DNA of 64,000 nt from assembly GCF_039534915.1 (NCBI RefSeq), contig NZ_BAAAWE010000001.1, positions 7,378,001-7,442,000 of the forward strand. Direction: 5' to 3'. Of this stretch, positions 32,744-40,733 are shown one piece after another. A program made the translations under genes and the position numbers. This DNA comes from Streptomyces roseofulvus (GTDB taxonomy: Bacteria; Actinomycetota; Actinomycetes; Streptomycetales; Streptomycetaceae). Within the stretch, counting starts at the first letter, position 1; every line of letters starts with the position of its first letter. The notes below the pieces were generated by a model that was given only the letters and a program-made list of their open reading frames with translations, did no database searches and was not told the origin of the DNA.

Positions 32744-33736
32744 TCAGCCGCGGCGCCGGTGCAGGGCGACGTGCACGGTGTCGAGGGCCTGGACGAGGGC
32801 GGCGCGGGCGGAGTCCGTGTCGCGGAGCGGATCCAGCACCATGAAGCCGTGGACGGTCCCGTGGTAGCGCAGGGCGACCACCGGTACGCCGGCCGCCCGG
32901 AGCCTCGCCGCGTACGCCTCGCCCTCGTCGCGCGCCACGTCGGCGTCGCCGGTGACCACCAGCGCCGGCGGCAGCCCGGCGAGCTGTTCCAGGGACGCCC
33001 TCAGGGGTGACGCGGTGACCTGGCTCCGCTGCCGCACGTCGGGCAGGTACTGGTCCCAGAACCAGCGCATGGTCGCGCCCCCGAGGAAGGATCCGGTGGC
33101 GAACTCCCGGTACGACGGCGTGTCGCAGCCGGCGTCGGTGACCGGGCAGAGCAGCACCTGCTGGAGCAGCCGGACCCCGCCGCGCTCCTTGGCGAGCAGG
33201 GTCAGCGCCGCCACCAGGTTGCCGCCCGTCGAGTCGCCCACGGCGGCCATCCGGCTGCCGTCCAGGCCGATGTCACCGCCCCGCTCGCAGACCCATTTCG
33301 CGACGGCGTAGCACTGCTCGACGGCCACCGGATACCGCGCCTCGGGGGCGCGCGCGTACTCGACGAACACCACGGCCGCGTCCGCGCCGAGGGCGAACGC
33401 GCGCGCCAGACGGGCATGGGTGTCGGCGTCGCCGAGAACCCACCCGAGGCCGTGCAGGTACAGCACGACGGGGATCTCGCCGACGCTGTCGGCCGGCCTG
33501 ACCACCCGCACCCGTACGTGACCGGTCGGCCCTCCCGGCAGGGCCAGCCACTCCGTGGAGACGGCCTCCTCCTCGCGCGGGTCGGGCTCGTCCGAGCCCT
33601 GGAGACGCGCGAAGTCCAGCCGGGCCTGCCGCGGATCCCGGTCGGGGGCCGCCGGCGGGCAGGTGTGCCGGGAGACGAAGGCCAGCGTGGCGTGGTCCAG
33701 GACGGGGCGAGACGACGGGGGGACGAACTCGGTCAC
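32744..33736 (-). CDS. HSL-family alpha/beta hydrolase (esterase)
   Basis: A 330-residue esterase with the altered oxyanion motif LYLHGLGWVLGDADTHARL, VGDSTGGNLVAALTLLAKER (nucleophile), TGDADVARDEGEAYAARL (acid) and GTVHGFMVLDPLRDT (His). It resembles the two HSL hydrolases at 4852 and 15636 but is clearly more diverged. The N-terminus VTEFVPPSSRPVLDHATLAF lacks a signal. GTG at 33736 overlaps the stop of the AraC-family gene (GTGA) with GGGAG upstream, so the esterase is co-translated with its probable regulator. Confidence 0.9.
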   Translation of the reverse strand: MTEFVPPSSRPVLDHATLAFVSRHTCPPAAPDRDPRQARLDFARLQGSDEPDPREEEAVSTEWLALPGGPTGHVRVRVVRPADSVGEIPVVLYLHGLGWVLGDADTHARLARAFALGADAAVVFVEYARAPEARYPVAVEQCYAVAKWVCERGGDIGLDGSRMAAVGDSTGGNLVAALTLLAKERGGVRLLQQVLLCPVTDAGCDTPSYREFATGSFLGGATMRWFWDQYLPDVRQRSQVTASPLRASLEQLAGLPPALVVTGDADVARDEGEAYAARLRAAGVPVVALRYHGTVHGFMVLDPLRDTDSARAALVQALDTVHVALHRRRG

Positions 33737-34785
33737 CCGGAGTCTCCCGCCGGCGCGGGACCGGCCGCGTGCCGGCCGGCAGCGGGGACTCGGGCGGGAA
33801 GCCCCGACGCCGGAGCGGCCCCCGTGGCTCCCGCGCGATCGTCCTCGGCGGTGCGCAGGGCGCGCCATTCCCGGGGGGAGACGCCGTAGGCGGCGCGGAA
33901 GGAGCGGCTGAAGTGGGCCGGGCTGACGAAGCCCCACCTCTGGGCCACGGCGGACACGGTGGGCGTCGTCCCGCCGCGGCGGCCCAGTTCACGGCCGCAC
34001 TCCTCCAGGCGCCGTTGCCGGATGAACCGGCTGACCGTGGTCCCCTCGCCCTCGAACAGCCGGTGCAGGTACCGGACGGAGATCCGGTGCGCCCGGGCGA
34101 TGCCCTCCGGTGACAGGTCCGGGTCGCCCAGGTTCCGGTTGATGTGGTCGCGGACGCGGCGCACCAGATGGCTCGGGGCGTCCGCGACCGCGCCGCCCGG
34201 ATGGGCCCGCTCGGTGATCAGGGTGGCGAACAGCTCGACGACGTTGCCGGCCAGCCGGTCCGCGACCGCCGGCGGGTAGCGGTCGGCGGGGGAGGAGGCC
34301 AGGGTGGCCAGGAACGGGAGCAGCATCGCGCCGAAGCCGTTCCCGGTGCCGATGGCGTTGCCGGTGACCTGCCGGATGTCGCTGTCCGGCACGCCCAGCG
34401 TGCGGCGGGGCAGCTGGAAGACGTGCGTGGCGAACCGCCGCGGGTAGTCGAAGGAGTACGGCCGGGTCGTGTCGTACACCACCAGGTCGCCCTCACCCAC
34501 CTCGGCCCGTCTGCCGTCCTGGACGAAGGTGGCCGTGCCGGACGTCTGGACACCGACCGCCACCAGCGGCGCGGACGACCTGGCGATGAGCGCCGGCGTG
34601 CGGCTGACCCGCCCCGCGTCGGCCTCCACGGTGGAGACCTGGAGGTAGGCGAGACGGCTGGTGGCGATCCGGCCGTCGAACGGCCCGACGCCCCGGGGGG
34701 CGACCTCCATCGGCACCAGCGCCCTGCTCACCGCGTCGTTCCAGTACTCCACCTTGTCCCGGTCCGGCACGGAGGCGGTCGTCAT
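33733..34785 (-). CDS. AraC-family transcriptional regulator
   Basis: A 350-residue regulator with an N-terminal AraC_binding_2-like ligand domain (DKVEYWNDAVSRALVPMEV; GDLVVYDTTRPYSFDYP; FQLPRRTLGV) and a C-terminal double HTH: IARAHRISVRYLHRLFEGEG and VSAVAQRWGFVSPAHFSRSF, then YGVSPREWR. The tail is Ala/Pro-rich. Directly overlaps the esterase gene, implying control of that enzyme. ATG at 34785 is used; TTG at 34797 and GTG at 34791 or 34788 are in frame, and GGAGAG just before the TTG supports one of these earlier starts. Confidence 0.92.
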   Translation of the reverse strand: MTTASVPDRDKVEYWNDAVSRALVPMEVAPRGVGPFDGRIATSRLAYLQVSTVEADAGRVSRTPALIARSSAPLVAVGVQTSGTATFVQDGRRAEVGEGDLVVYDTTRPYSFDYPRRFATHVFQLPRRTLGVPDSDIRQVTGNAIGTGNGFGAMLLPFLATLASSPADRYPPAVADRLAGNVVELFATLITERAHPGGAVADAPSHLVRRVRDHINRNLGDPDLSPEGIARAHRISVRYLHRLFEGEGTTVSRFIRQRRLEECGRELGRRGGTTPTVSAVAQRWGFVSPAHFSRSFRAAYGVSPREWRALRTAEDDRAGATGAAPASGLPARVPAAGRHAAGPAPAGDSG

Positions 34786-34811
34786 CACCACGCTCAATTT
34801 CTCTCCGCTCA

Positions 34812-34839
34812 GGGGAAGTCGCTCCGGGGAAGTCGCTCC
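34812..34839. repeat. 14-bp perfect tandem repeat
   Basis: GGGGAAGTCGCTCC occurs twice without a gap (34812-34825, 34826-34839), just upstream of the AraC-family start region. It may be a simple duplication or a pair of half-sites for autoregulation. Confidence 0.6.
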
Positions 34840-34950
34840 GGGCTGTCACGCACGCGAACGGCCCGCCGCGCCGATCCGGAAGAGGACCGCCGGTTTTCCG
34901 CCCGCACCACCAGCCAAGCAGCGGGCCCGTTCCGCCTCCAGGCAGAACCA

Positions 34951-34973
34951 CAGGCAGGAATCGGCACTGCCTG
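34951..34973. promoter_or_regulatory. Inverted repeat upstream of marR
   Basis: CAGGCAG (34951-34957) and CTGCCTG (34967-34973) are perfect 7-bp arms with a 9-base spacer, 76 bases before the MarR start. A third AGGCAG copy lies about 13 bases upstream. A possible autoregulatory operator, though it does not resemble the site before the MMPL gene. Confidence 0.35.
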
Positions 34974-35048
34974 TTCGCCGGAGGCGCCGGAAGCGGAGAA
35001 GGACGGGGTGATGCGACGCGAGGCCGGGCCGCGGCATAGGCTGGTCCG

Positions 35049-35540
35049 GTGAACGAGGGGAACGTCGAGGCGGCTGCGGCCCGCACCGCGGACAGCGGTG
35101 CCCGGCAGAGGTTCGGGGTGGCCCTGCGGCGGATGCTCGGCGAGATGAACCGTCTGGTCCACGGCTTCGCCCTCGAGCAGAAGCTCCACCCGACCGACAT
35201 CCACGCGCTCTCGTTCGTGATGGACAGTTCCGGCGCGGCCACCCCGGGCATGCTCAGGGAGCACCTCGGTCTGACGTCCGGTGCCGTGACGGCGTGCCTC
35301 GACAGGCTGGAGAAGGCGGGCCACATCCGGCGCAGCAGGGCGGACGACGACCGCAGGGTCGTCCGCATCCACTACGACGAGGGCGCGCGGTCGGTGGCCC
35401 GCGCCTACTTCATGCCGCTCGCGCAGGCGGCCGACCGTGCGAGCGGCCGTTTCAGCGACGACGAGCTCGCGACCGTGCTGAGGTACCTGGACGCGCTCAA
35501 CGACGAACTCGGCGAGCTGCGCGTTCCGCCGCGGACCTGA
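35049..35540 (+). CDS. MarR-family transcriptional regulator
   Basis: A 163-residue MarR-type winged-helix protein. The DNA-binding core reads LHPTDIHALSFVMDSSGAAT, GMLREHLGLTSGAVTACLDRLE, KAGHIRRSRADDDRRVVRIHY, matching helix-turn-helix, recognition helix and wing with its D-x-R-D/R signature. It precedes an MMPL exporter on the same strand with about 220 bases between, a usual repressor/efflux pairing. GTG at 35049 lies close to the likely transcription start. The coding 3' end runs into a 23-bp tandem repeat. Confidence 0.92.
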   Translation: MNEGNVEAAAARTADSGARQRFGVALRRMLGEMNRLVHGFALEQKLHPTDIHALSFVMDSSGAATPGMLREHLGLTSGAVTACLDRLEKAGHIRRSRADDDRRVVRIHYDEGARSVARAYFMPLAQAADRASGRFSDDELATVLRYLDALNDELGELRVPPRT

Positions 35541-35597
35541 CCCGCACCCCCCCGCGGACCTGACCCGCACCCGCCCGCGGACCTGACCCGCACCCAT
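35529..35597. repeat. About 23-bp tandem repeat at the 3' end of marR
   Basis: Three successive copies of a CCGCGGACCTGACCCGCACC unit, with a fourth degenerate copy to about 35615. The first contains the marR stop codon (TGA), so every copy carries an in-phase-like TGA. It looks like slippage duplication of the gene's end and could be polymorphic. Confidence 0.8.
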
Positions 35598-35709
35598 CTG
35601 CGCACCTGACCCGTGGCCCGGCGGCCGCGTCGCCGAGGGCGCCTTCCTCCGCATCCGTTCGGCGTGCAGGGGGCGAAGACTCGACACCGATACCCGACGT
35701 GTTTCAATA

Positions 35710-35744
35710 TCTCTCGATCATTGAGATTGTTAATCATCGAGAGA
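35710..35744. promoter_or_regulatory. AT-rich inverted repeat, candidate MarR operator
   Basis: TCTCTCGAT (35710-35718) and ATCGAGAGA (35736-35744) are perfect 9-bp arms separated by 17 bases. The intervening TCATTGAGATTGTTAATC is the most AT-rich stretch for kilobases and contains a second imperfect half-site. It lies 18-52 bases before the MMPL start, overlapping where the promoter must be, and fits repression by the adjacent MarR protein. Confidence 0.6.
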
Positions 35745-35761
35745 GAAGCCTGGGGGCCTCC

Positions 35762-37834
35762 ATGTCCACACCCGCACGGTGGGCGAGCAGACTGCTGCCG
35801 CTTCTGGTCCTTGTCGTCTGGCTGGCCGTGGGAGGCGGCCTCGGCCCCTACGCCGGCAAGCTCGGCGAGGTGTCGACCAACGACCAGGCCGCCTTCCTGC
35901 CGCGCAGCGCGGAGTCGACGCAGGTGCTGCGGGCGCAGGAGGCGTTCCGCCAGGAAGAGACCCTCCCCGCCCTGGTCGTCTGGACCGCCGAGGGCGGCGG
36001 CGCCGTCGACCCTGCGGCGCGGGAAGCCGCCACGCGGGCGCTGGCGTCGCTCAAGGGCGCCGAGGGCGTCGTCGGCGCCCCCTCCCCGGCGCTTCCGTCG
36101 GCGGACGGCGAAGCCCTGCGGGGCATCGTCCAGCTCCGCCCGGACCTCGGCGACGACCTGACCGCGGTGCTCGGGAAGGTCGACGCGGCAGCCTCCGCCG
36201 TACCGGGCACCGAGACCTGGCTGGCCGGCCCCGCGGCCACCCAGGCGGACCTCGGCGACGCCTTCTCGGGCATCGACGGTCTGCTCCTCGTCGTCGCCCT
36301 GGTGACGGTCCTGGTCATCCTGCTGCTGGTCTACCGCAGCGTGCTGCTCCCGCTCGTGATCATCGTGGGCGCGGTGTTCGCCCTCGGCCTGGCCTGCGCC
36401 GTCGTGTACGTCCTGGCGGACAACGACGTCGTACGGGTCGACGGCCAGGTCCAGGGCATCCTGTCCATCCTCGTCATCGGCGCGGCGACGGACTACGCCC
36501 TGCTGCTCGCCGCCCGCTACCGCGAGGAGCTCGGCGCGCGGGACGGCGACCGGATCCCGGCCATGCGCGCCGCGCTCCGGCAGTCCTTCGGGCCGATCGT
36601 GGCCAGCGCCGCGACGGTCGCGCTCGGCCTGCTCGCCCTGCTGTTCAGCGACCTCACCAACAACCGGGCCCTCGGCCCCGTCGGTGCCATCGGGATCGTC
36701 TGCGCGGTCCTCAGCGCCGTGACCTTCCTCCCCGCCGTCCTGGTGCTGCTCGGACGGGCGGCCTACTGGCCGGCCCGGCCCAAGGCGGCGGCCGGGGCCG
36801 AGGCGCACCGGGTCTGGCACAAGGTCGCGGGGCTCGTCGACCGCGCGCCGCGCAAGGTCTGGGCGGGCTCCCTCGCCGCCCTCCTCGCCTGTGCGGCCTT
36901 CTCCTTCTCGCTCGACTCGAAGGGCGTCCCGCTCGACGAGATCTTCGTCAAGGACGCTCCCTCCGTCGCCGCCCAGGCGCGGCTCGGCGAACACTTCCCG
37001 GGCGGCGCCGGCAACCCGGTCGTGGTCATCGCCGACGCCGGGGCCGCCGAGCGGGTGCGCACCGCCGCCGAGGGCGTCGAGGGGGCCGACTCCGCGGCCG
37101 TGTACACGGTCCCCGGCACGACGCGGCCGGTCGTCGCCGACGGCCGCGTCCGCATCGACGTCACGCTCGCGGACTCCGCGGACTCCGACGCCGCCAAGGA
37201 CACCGTGGCCCGGCTGCGGAGCACCCTGCACGCCGTGCCCGGAGCCGAGGCCCTGGTCGGCGGATACACCGCCCAGCAGTACGACACCCGCCTCACGGCC
37301 GAGCGCGACCGGCAGCTCATCATCCCGGTCGTGCTCGCGATCATCCTGGTGATCCTGGTCGGCCTGCTGCGCTCGCTGCTGCTGCCGCTGCTCCTGGTGG
37401 CCACGGTGGCGCTCAACTTCGTGGCCACGCTCGGCGTCTCCGCCCTGGTCTTCGAGCACGTCTTCGGATTCACCGGCACCGACTCCGCGGTGCCCCTCTA
37501 CGGCTTCGTCTTCCTCGTCGCCCTCGGCGTCGACTACAACATCTTCCTGATGTCGCGCGTGCGCGAGGAGACGGAGCTGCACGGCACGCGCGAGGGCGTC
37601 CGCCGGGGCCTGATCGCCACCGGCGGGGTCATCACCTCCGCCGGTGTCGTCCTGGCGGCCACGTTCGCCGCGCTCGGTGTCATCCCGCTGGCGTTCCTGG
37701 TGCAGATCGCGTTCATCGTCGCGTTCGGCGTCCTGCTCGACACGCTCGTGGTGCGGTCGCTGCTGGTTCCGGCGCTGGTGCGGGACATCGGACCGGTCGT
37801 GTGGTGGCCGGGGGCGCTGCGCCACCGGCCGTAG
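35762..37834 (+). CDS. MMPL family (RND-type) exporter
   Basis: A 690-residue RND superfamily transporter with two repeated halves, each with one helix, a large extracytoplasmic loop and a five-helix cluster. Helix 4 motifs are VIGAATDYALLLAARYREEL in the first half and LVALGVDYNIFLMSRVREE in the second; the Asp-Tyr pairs are the proton-relay residues of MmpL proteins. At about 690 residues it is the shorter actinobacterial drug/lipid efflux type. Controlled most likely by the upstream MarR protein. ATG at 35762 has GGGGG and GAGAG upstream. Its stop is two bases from the convergent FHA/monooxygenase gene. Confidence 0.93.
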   Translation: MSTPARWASRLLPLLVLVVWLAVGGGLGPYAGKLGEVSTNDQAAFLPRSAESTQVLRAQEAFRQEETLPALVVWTAEGGGAVDPAAREAATRALASLKGAEGVVGAPSPALPSADGEALRGIVQLRPDLGDDLTAVLGKVDAAASAVPGTETWLAGPAATQADLGDAFSGIDGLLLVVALVTVLVILLLVYRSVLLPLVIIVGAVFALGLACAVVYVLADNDVVRVDGQVQGILSILVIGAATDYALLLAARYREELGARDGDRIPAMRAALRQSFGPIVASAATVALGLLALLFSDLTNNRALGPVGAIGIVCAVLSAVTFLPAVLVLLGRAAYWPARPKAAAGAEAHRVWHKVAGLVDRAPRKVWAGSLAALLACAAFSFSLDSKGVPLDEIFVKDAPSVAAQARLGEHFPGGAGNPVVVIADAGAAERVRTAAEGVEGADSAAVYTVPGTTRPVVADGRVRIDVTLADSADSDAAKDTVARLRSTLHAVPGAEALVGGYTAQQYDTRLTAERDRQLIIPVVLAIILVILVGLLRSLLLPLLLVATVALNFVATLGVSALVFEHVFGFTGTDSAVPLYGFVFLVALGVDYNIFLMSRVREETELHGTREGVRRGLIATGGVITSAGVVLAATFAALGVIPLAFLVQIAFIVAFGVLLDTLVVRSLLVPALVRDIGPVVWWPGALRHRP

Positions 37835-37836
37835 GG

Positions 37837-39732
37837 TCAGGAGACGGCCGGGGCCCTCGGCGCGGTGGACGGCGGGTCCTGGCGGTAGAAGATGTCGATG
37901 TCGACCTCCTCGCCGCCGACGATCAGGGTGTCCCACGCGCCGCTCTCCCACAGCGTGCGCAGGGTCGAGGAGTTCAGCGAGCGCAGGTGCTCGCGGAGGG
38001 TCGCGTCGTCGGGCATGCCGGGGAGGCGGGACGACAGGCGGTCGCGGATCGAGCGCAGCCGTTCCATCAGGGCGTCGGTGTCCGCCTCCCGGTCGAGCTC
38101 CTTCCCCTCCCACTCCTCGATGCTCCGGGCGATCTTCTCCTTGATCGGGCGGCTGACGCCGTTCTCGTCCGTGGTGATCATGGTGTTCCAGGCGCGGCTC
38201 TTGTGCCGGTACTGGAGCATCGACATCGCCGCCTCGTGGCGCGCGAAGTCGGCGTCGCGGAACGGGCGGCCCGTCCAGGCCCCGTCGAGGGACCGGGCCA
38301 GCGAGATCGCCGAACCCAGGCCGCTGTTGAGGCCGCGGCCGGGCCAGAAGTGGATGGCGTTGGCGGCGTCGCCGAGGAGGAAGCCGTACGTCCCCGGGGA
38401 GGTCGCCGTGGCGGGGTGCAGCCGGGTGGTGAACCGGGGCCGCTGCACCATGTCGAGCCGGAAGGCGGTGACGGCGCTCAGGTCCCGCTCGGCGACGCCG
38501 AACAGCGCGAGCCCCTCCAGCACCCGCCGCCACAGCGCCGAACCCCGGACCATGGCGGGCAGGAAGAGCGTGCTGTGCGTCGAGCACTGGAAGTCGCCGT
38601 GGTCGTCGCGCCCCATCACGCACGGGCGGGAGGCGATGCACTCCTCGAAGACGTGCCGCACCGGATCGATGCCGACGACTTCCGCGGCCTCGGCGTCGGT
38701 GAGCCGCATGTTCAGGAATCCCTCGCCGCGCAGGGCGTTGAGGAGAAATCGGTTCTGGGCGACGGTCAGCAGGACCGTCATGGGATCCGTGAGATTCGAC
38801 TTCACGCGCAGGCCGAGGACGACGTCCTGAATGTGCTCGCCGTGCAGCGAGTAGATCGACTTGTCGGCGCTGCCGAACCTGTCGGCGAAATACTCCCGGG
38901 TACGGGACCGGCCGCCCTCGCAGATGGCGAGCACGTGCGGCCGCGCCCCGGAATTCCGGTGCTCCTCCGGGTCGAAGGCGGAGGGGACCAGCCGGATGCG
39001 GTCCGGCTTCTCGTTCGCGAGGTCGAGGAGCGTGTCCTCGATGTAGGCGATCCGGAGGTTCCGCGGGCTGTGGCCGCGGATCGAGTCGGGGCCGACCGGC
39101 CACATCTCGGTGAACGCGTCGCCGCGGAAGAGCCGCCGCTGCACCTCCTCGGGGAGGTTCAGGTACTGGCGGCTCTGCACCGTGACGACCTGCTGCCGGC
39201 GGACGTTGCCCTGGCTCTCGTCCTTCCACACCACCCTCGGCCCGTCCTGGGTCCAGCGGCCGTCGTAGACGGTGAGGGCGACGCGGCGCCCCATGAGGTG
39301 TTCCAGGAGCAGCGCGAAACTCAGGCCGACGGGACCGCCGCCCGAGACCGTGACCTCCAGCACCGGCCCCGCCGCCAGGGTCGCGGGCGAGGAGGGGACG
39401 AGCGGGCGCAGGACGGAGAGGTCGAGGATGGTCTCCATCGCGTCGGCCGCCTCGAACCGGAACGTCTCCGCGCCGATCTCGATGAGATCTCCGGGCTGCA
39501 GTTCGTGGGAGGTCACGCGCGTCCCGTTGATACGCGTCCCATTACTGCTGCCGCTGTCGTACAGCACGAATCCATGGCCTTCGCGGCGCACTTCGGCGTG
39601 AAAGCGTGAAACGTTCTCGCCGACTATCACTATGCTGTTGTCGCCGTTGCGGCCCAGCGTCACCGGTGTGGTGCCGATCGGGAACTGCTGTCCAGCCAGG
39701 GAGCCTTGATGGCCGACAAGCCGAGGAGGCAT
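37837..39732 (-). CDS. FHA domain fused to FAD-dependent monooxygenase
   Basis: A 631-residue fusion. Residues 1-95 are a forkhead-associated phosphothreonine-binding domain (LGRNGDNSI with R28, SRFHAEV with S43/H45, and SSNGTRING with N64). Residues 125-490 form a class A flavoprotein monooxygenase: VSGGGPVGLSFALLLEH (131-136 dinucleotide motif), CEGGRSRTRE (DG-like motif) and FLLGDAANAIHFWPGRGLNSG (GD motif, 453-454). The last 130 residues are helical with a conserved-looking SIEEWEGKEL. No signal peptide or membrane segment. An FHA domain on a PHBH/MICAL-like enzyme implies recruitment by Ser/Thr kinase signalling; the substrate is unknown. GGGTGA precedes the ATG. Confidence 0.88.
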   Translation of the reverse strand: MPPRLVGHQGSLAGQQFPIGTTPVTLGRNGDNSIVIVGENVSRFHAEVRREGHGFVLYDSGSSNGTRINGTRVTSHELQPGDLIEIGAETFRFEAADAMETILDLSVLRPLVPSSPATLAAGPVLEVTVSGGGPVGLSFALLLEHLMGRRVALTVYDGRWTQDGPRVVWKDESQGNVRRQQVVTVQSRQYLNLPEEVQRRLFRGDAFTEMWPVGPDSIRGHSPRNLRIAYIEDTLLDLANEKPDRIRLVPSAFDPEEHRNSGARPHVLAICEGGRSRTREYFADRFGSADKSIYSLHGEHIQDVVLGLRVKSNLTDPMTVLLTVAQNRFLLNALRGEGFLNMRLTDAEAAEVVGIDPVRHVFEECIASRPCVMGRDDHGDFQCSTHSTLFLPAMVRGSALWRRVLEGLALFGVAERDLSAVTAFRLDMVQRPRFTTRLHPATATSPGTYGFLLGDAANAIHFWPGRGLNSGLGSAISLARSLDGAWTGRPFRDADFARHEAAMSMLQYRHKSRAWNTMITTDENGVSRPIKEKIARSIEEWEGKELDREADTDALMERLRSIRDRLSSRLPGMPDDATLREHLRSLNSSTLRTLWESGAWDTLIVGGEEVDIDIFYRQDPPSTAPRAPAVS

Positions 39733-39926
39733 GGTTCACCCAATTCCATAAGAGTCACGGATCCGATGACGAAGGGCGAAGTCGCGCGGGGCAATCTTAG
39801 GGCGGCCCCGACGCCGCTGAGAAGGCGTGCGGACCGACTGATCATCACGCCGTGTCGATTCCGTGAAGATGTCACGGGAAGTGCCCGGCAGGGTCCGCGG
39901 AATCGTTTGGGAAAGGTGGGACCAGA
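39733..39926. promoter_or_regulatory. Divergent promoter region
   Basis: The 194 bases between the FHA/monooxygenase and the Cys/His hydrolase-like gene carry no open frame with coding character and must hold both promoters. No convincing -10/-35 pair or palindrome was identified. Confidence 0.5.
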
Positions 39927-40409
39927 ATGACGCGAGAGGCGTTTTCCGTGGAATCCGGGTCCCGGTGCGACGGCGGGGCGGATGCGCTCGTCTCCCGTCT
40001 GCCGGCGGGATTCTGGGCGGTCCGCTACGAGGGCTCGCGCTACCCGGGCTCCGCCGCCGTGGCCGCCCGGCCGGGGCTCGCGGCGGGCGCCAACTGCCAG
40101 GTGTTCGCGTACGAGGTGCTCCGGCACTTCGGTCTGACGCCTCCGGAGCTGCGCTCCTCGGAGCTGTGGGAGGACACGGCGTCCACCGTCCGCGTGCCGG
40201 TCGCCCGCCCGCTCGACCTGCTCCTGTACAACGCCACCGACGACGCCTACGGCGCCCACGTCGGGGTGAGCGTCGGCGGCGAGGGGATCCTGCACCTCTG
40301 CGCGGAGGTGGGGCGCCCGGTGGTCTGGCGCCCGGAGGACTTCGCGGCGCGCGAGCGCTACCGCGTGCTGCTCGGCGCCAAGCGGGTCCTCCCGCCCCGG
40401 ACGGCCTGA
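39927..40409 (+). CDS. NlpC/P60-like Cys-His protein
   Basis: A 160-residue protein with a papain-like arrangement: GANCQVFAYEVLRHFGL (putative nucleophile Cys57), RPLDLLLYNATDD, GAHVGVSVGGEG (His111) and ILHLCAEVGRPVVW (His123). The order Cys then His matches NlpC/P60 or amidase-type cysteine hydrolases. There is no signal peptide, so it would act in the cytoplasm or be exported otherwise. AAAGGTGG precedes the ATG. It is divergent from the FHA/monooxygenase gene and may be functionally tied to it. Family assignment is moderate. Confidence 0.7.
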   Translation: MTREAFSVESGSRCDGGADALVSRLPAGFWAVRYEGSRYPGSAAVAARPGLAAGANCQVFAYEVLRHFGLTPPELRSSELWEDTASTVRVPVARPLDLLLYNATDDAYGAHVGVSVGGEGILHLCAEVGRPVVWRPEDFAARERYRVLLGAKRVLPPRTA

Positions 40410-40733
40410 CCGCGCCGGAAGCTCCCGGAGGGTGTGCTGGGAGCGTAAACACCGGACGCGGTCGCTGCTGAGTGCCCCCTGCCCGCCCCGACGTCCCCTG
40501 CCGCGCCGTCGGATGCCGGCGTGGACGCCCTGCCGCCCGATTACGGGTGAATCGTTCCGTATGCCGCTCGGTGAACTTCGCTGAGAGGTGCCACCCGTCC
40601 TGTGTCGAGGCTTGCCAGGGCAGCTATGTTCACGCAAACATGACGGGGTCGGGCCCGTCGCGCCCGCGGCGGGCCCACCCCGTTCCCGCAGGACACACCC
40701 CCAGCCGCACCCCCAGCACAGGAGCAACCGCAC
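40410..40733. other. Intergenic region upstream of GH35
   Basis: This 324-base stretch contains no credible gene on either strand. Its one clear element is the LacI-type operator at 40626-40641, about 93 bases before the GH35 start codon. Confidence 0.6.
40626..40641. promoter_or_regulatory. LacI-type operator, site 1 (GH35)
   Basis: ATGTTCACGCAAACAT is a 16-bp imperfect palindrome with a central CG and perfect outer arms ATGTT/AACAT. It matches three other sites around the LacI-family gene at the same spacing, so it is very probably bound by that regulator. Confidence 0.75.

Noticed and set aside
35405..39229. Long minus-strand frame across marR, MMPL and the FHA fusion.
   Set aside because: Composition is biased and without domains. 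Real genes with clear motifs occupy the other frames.
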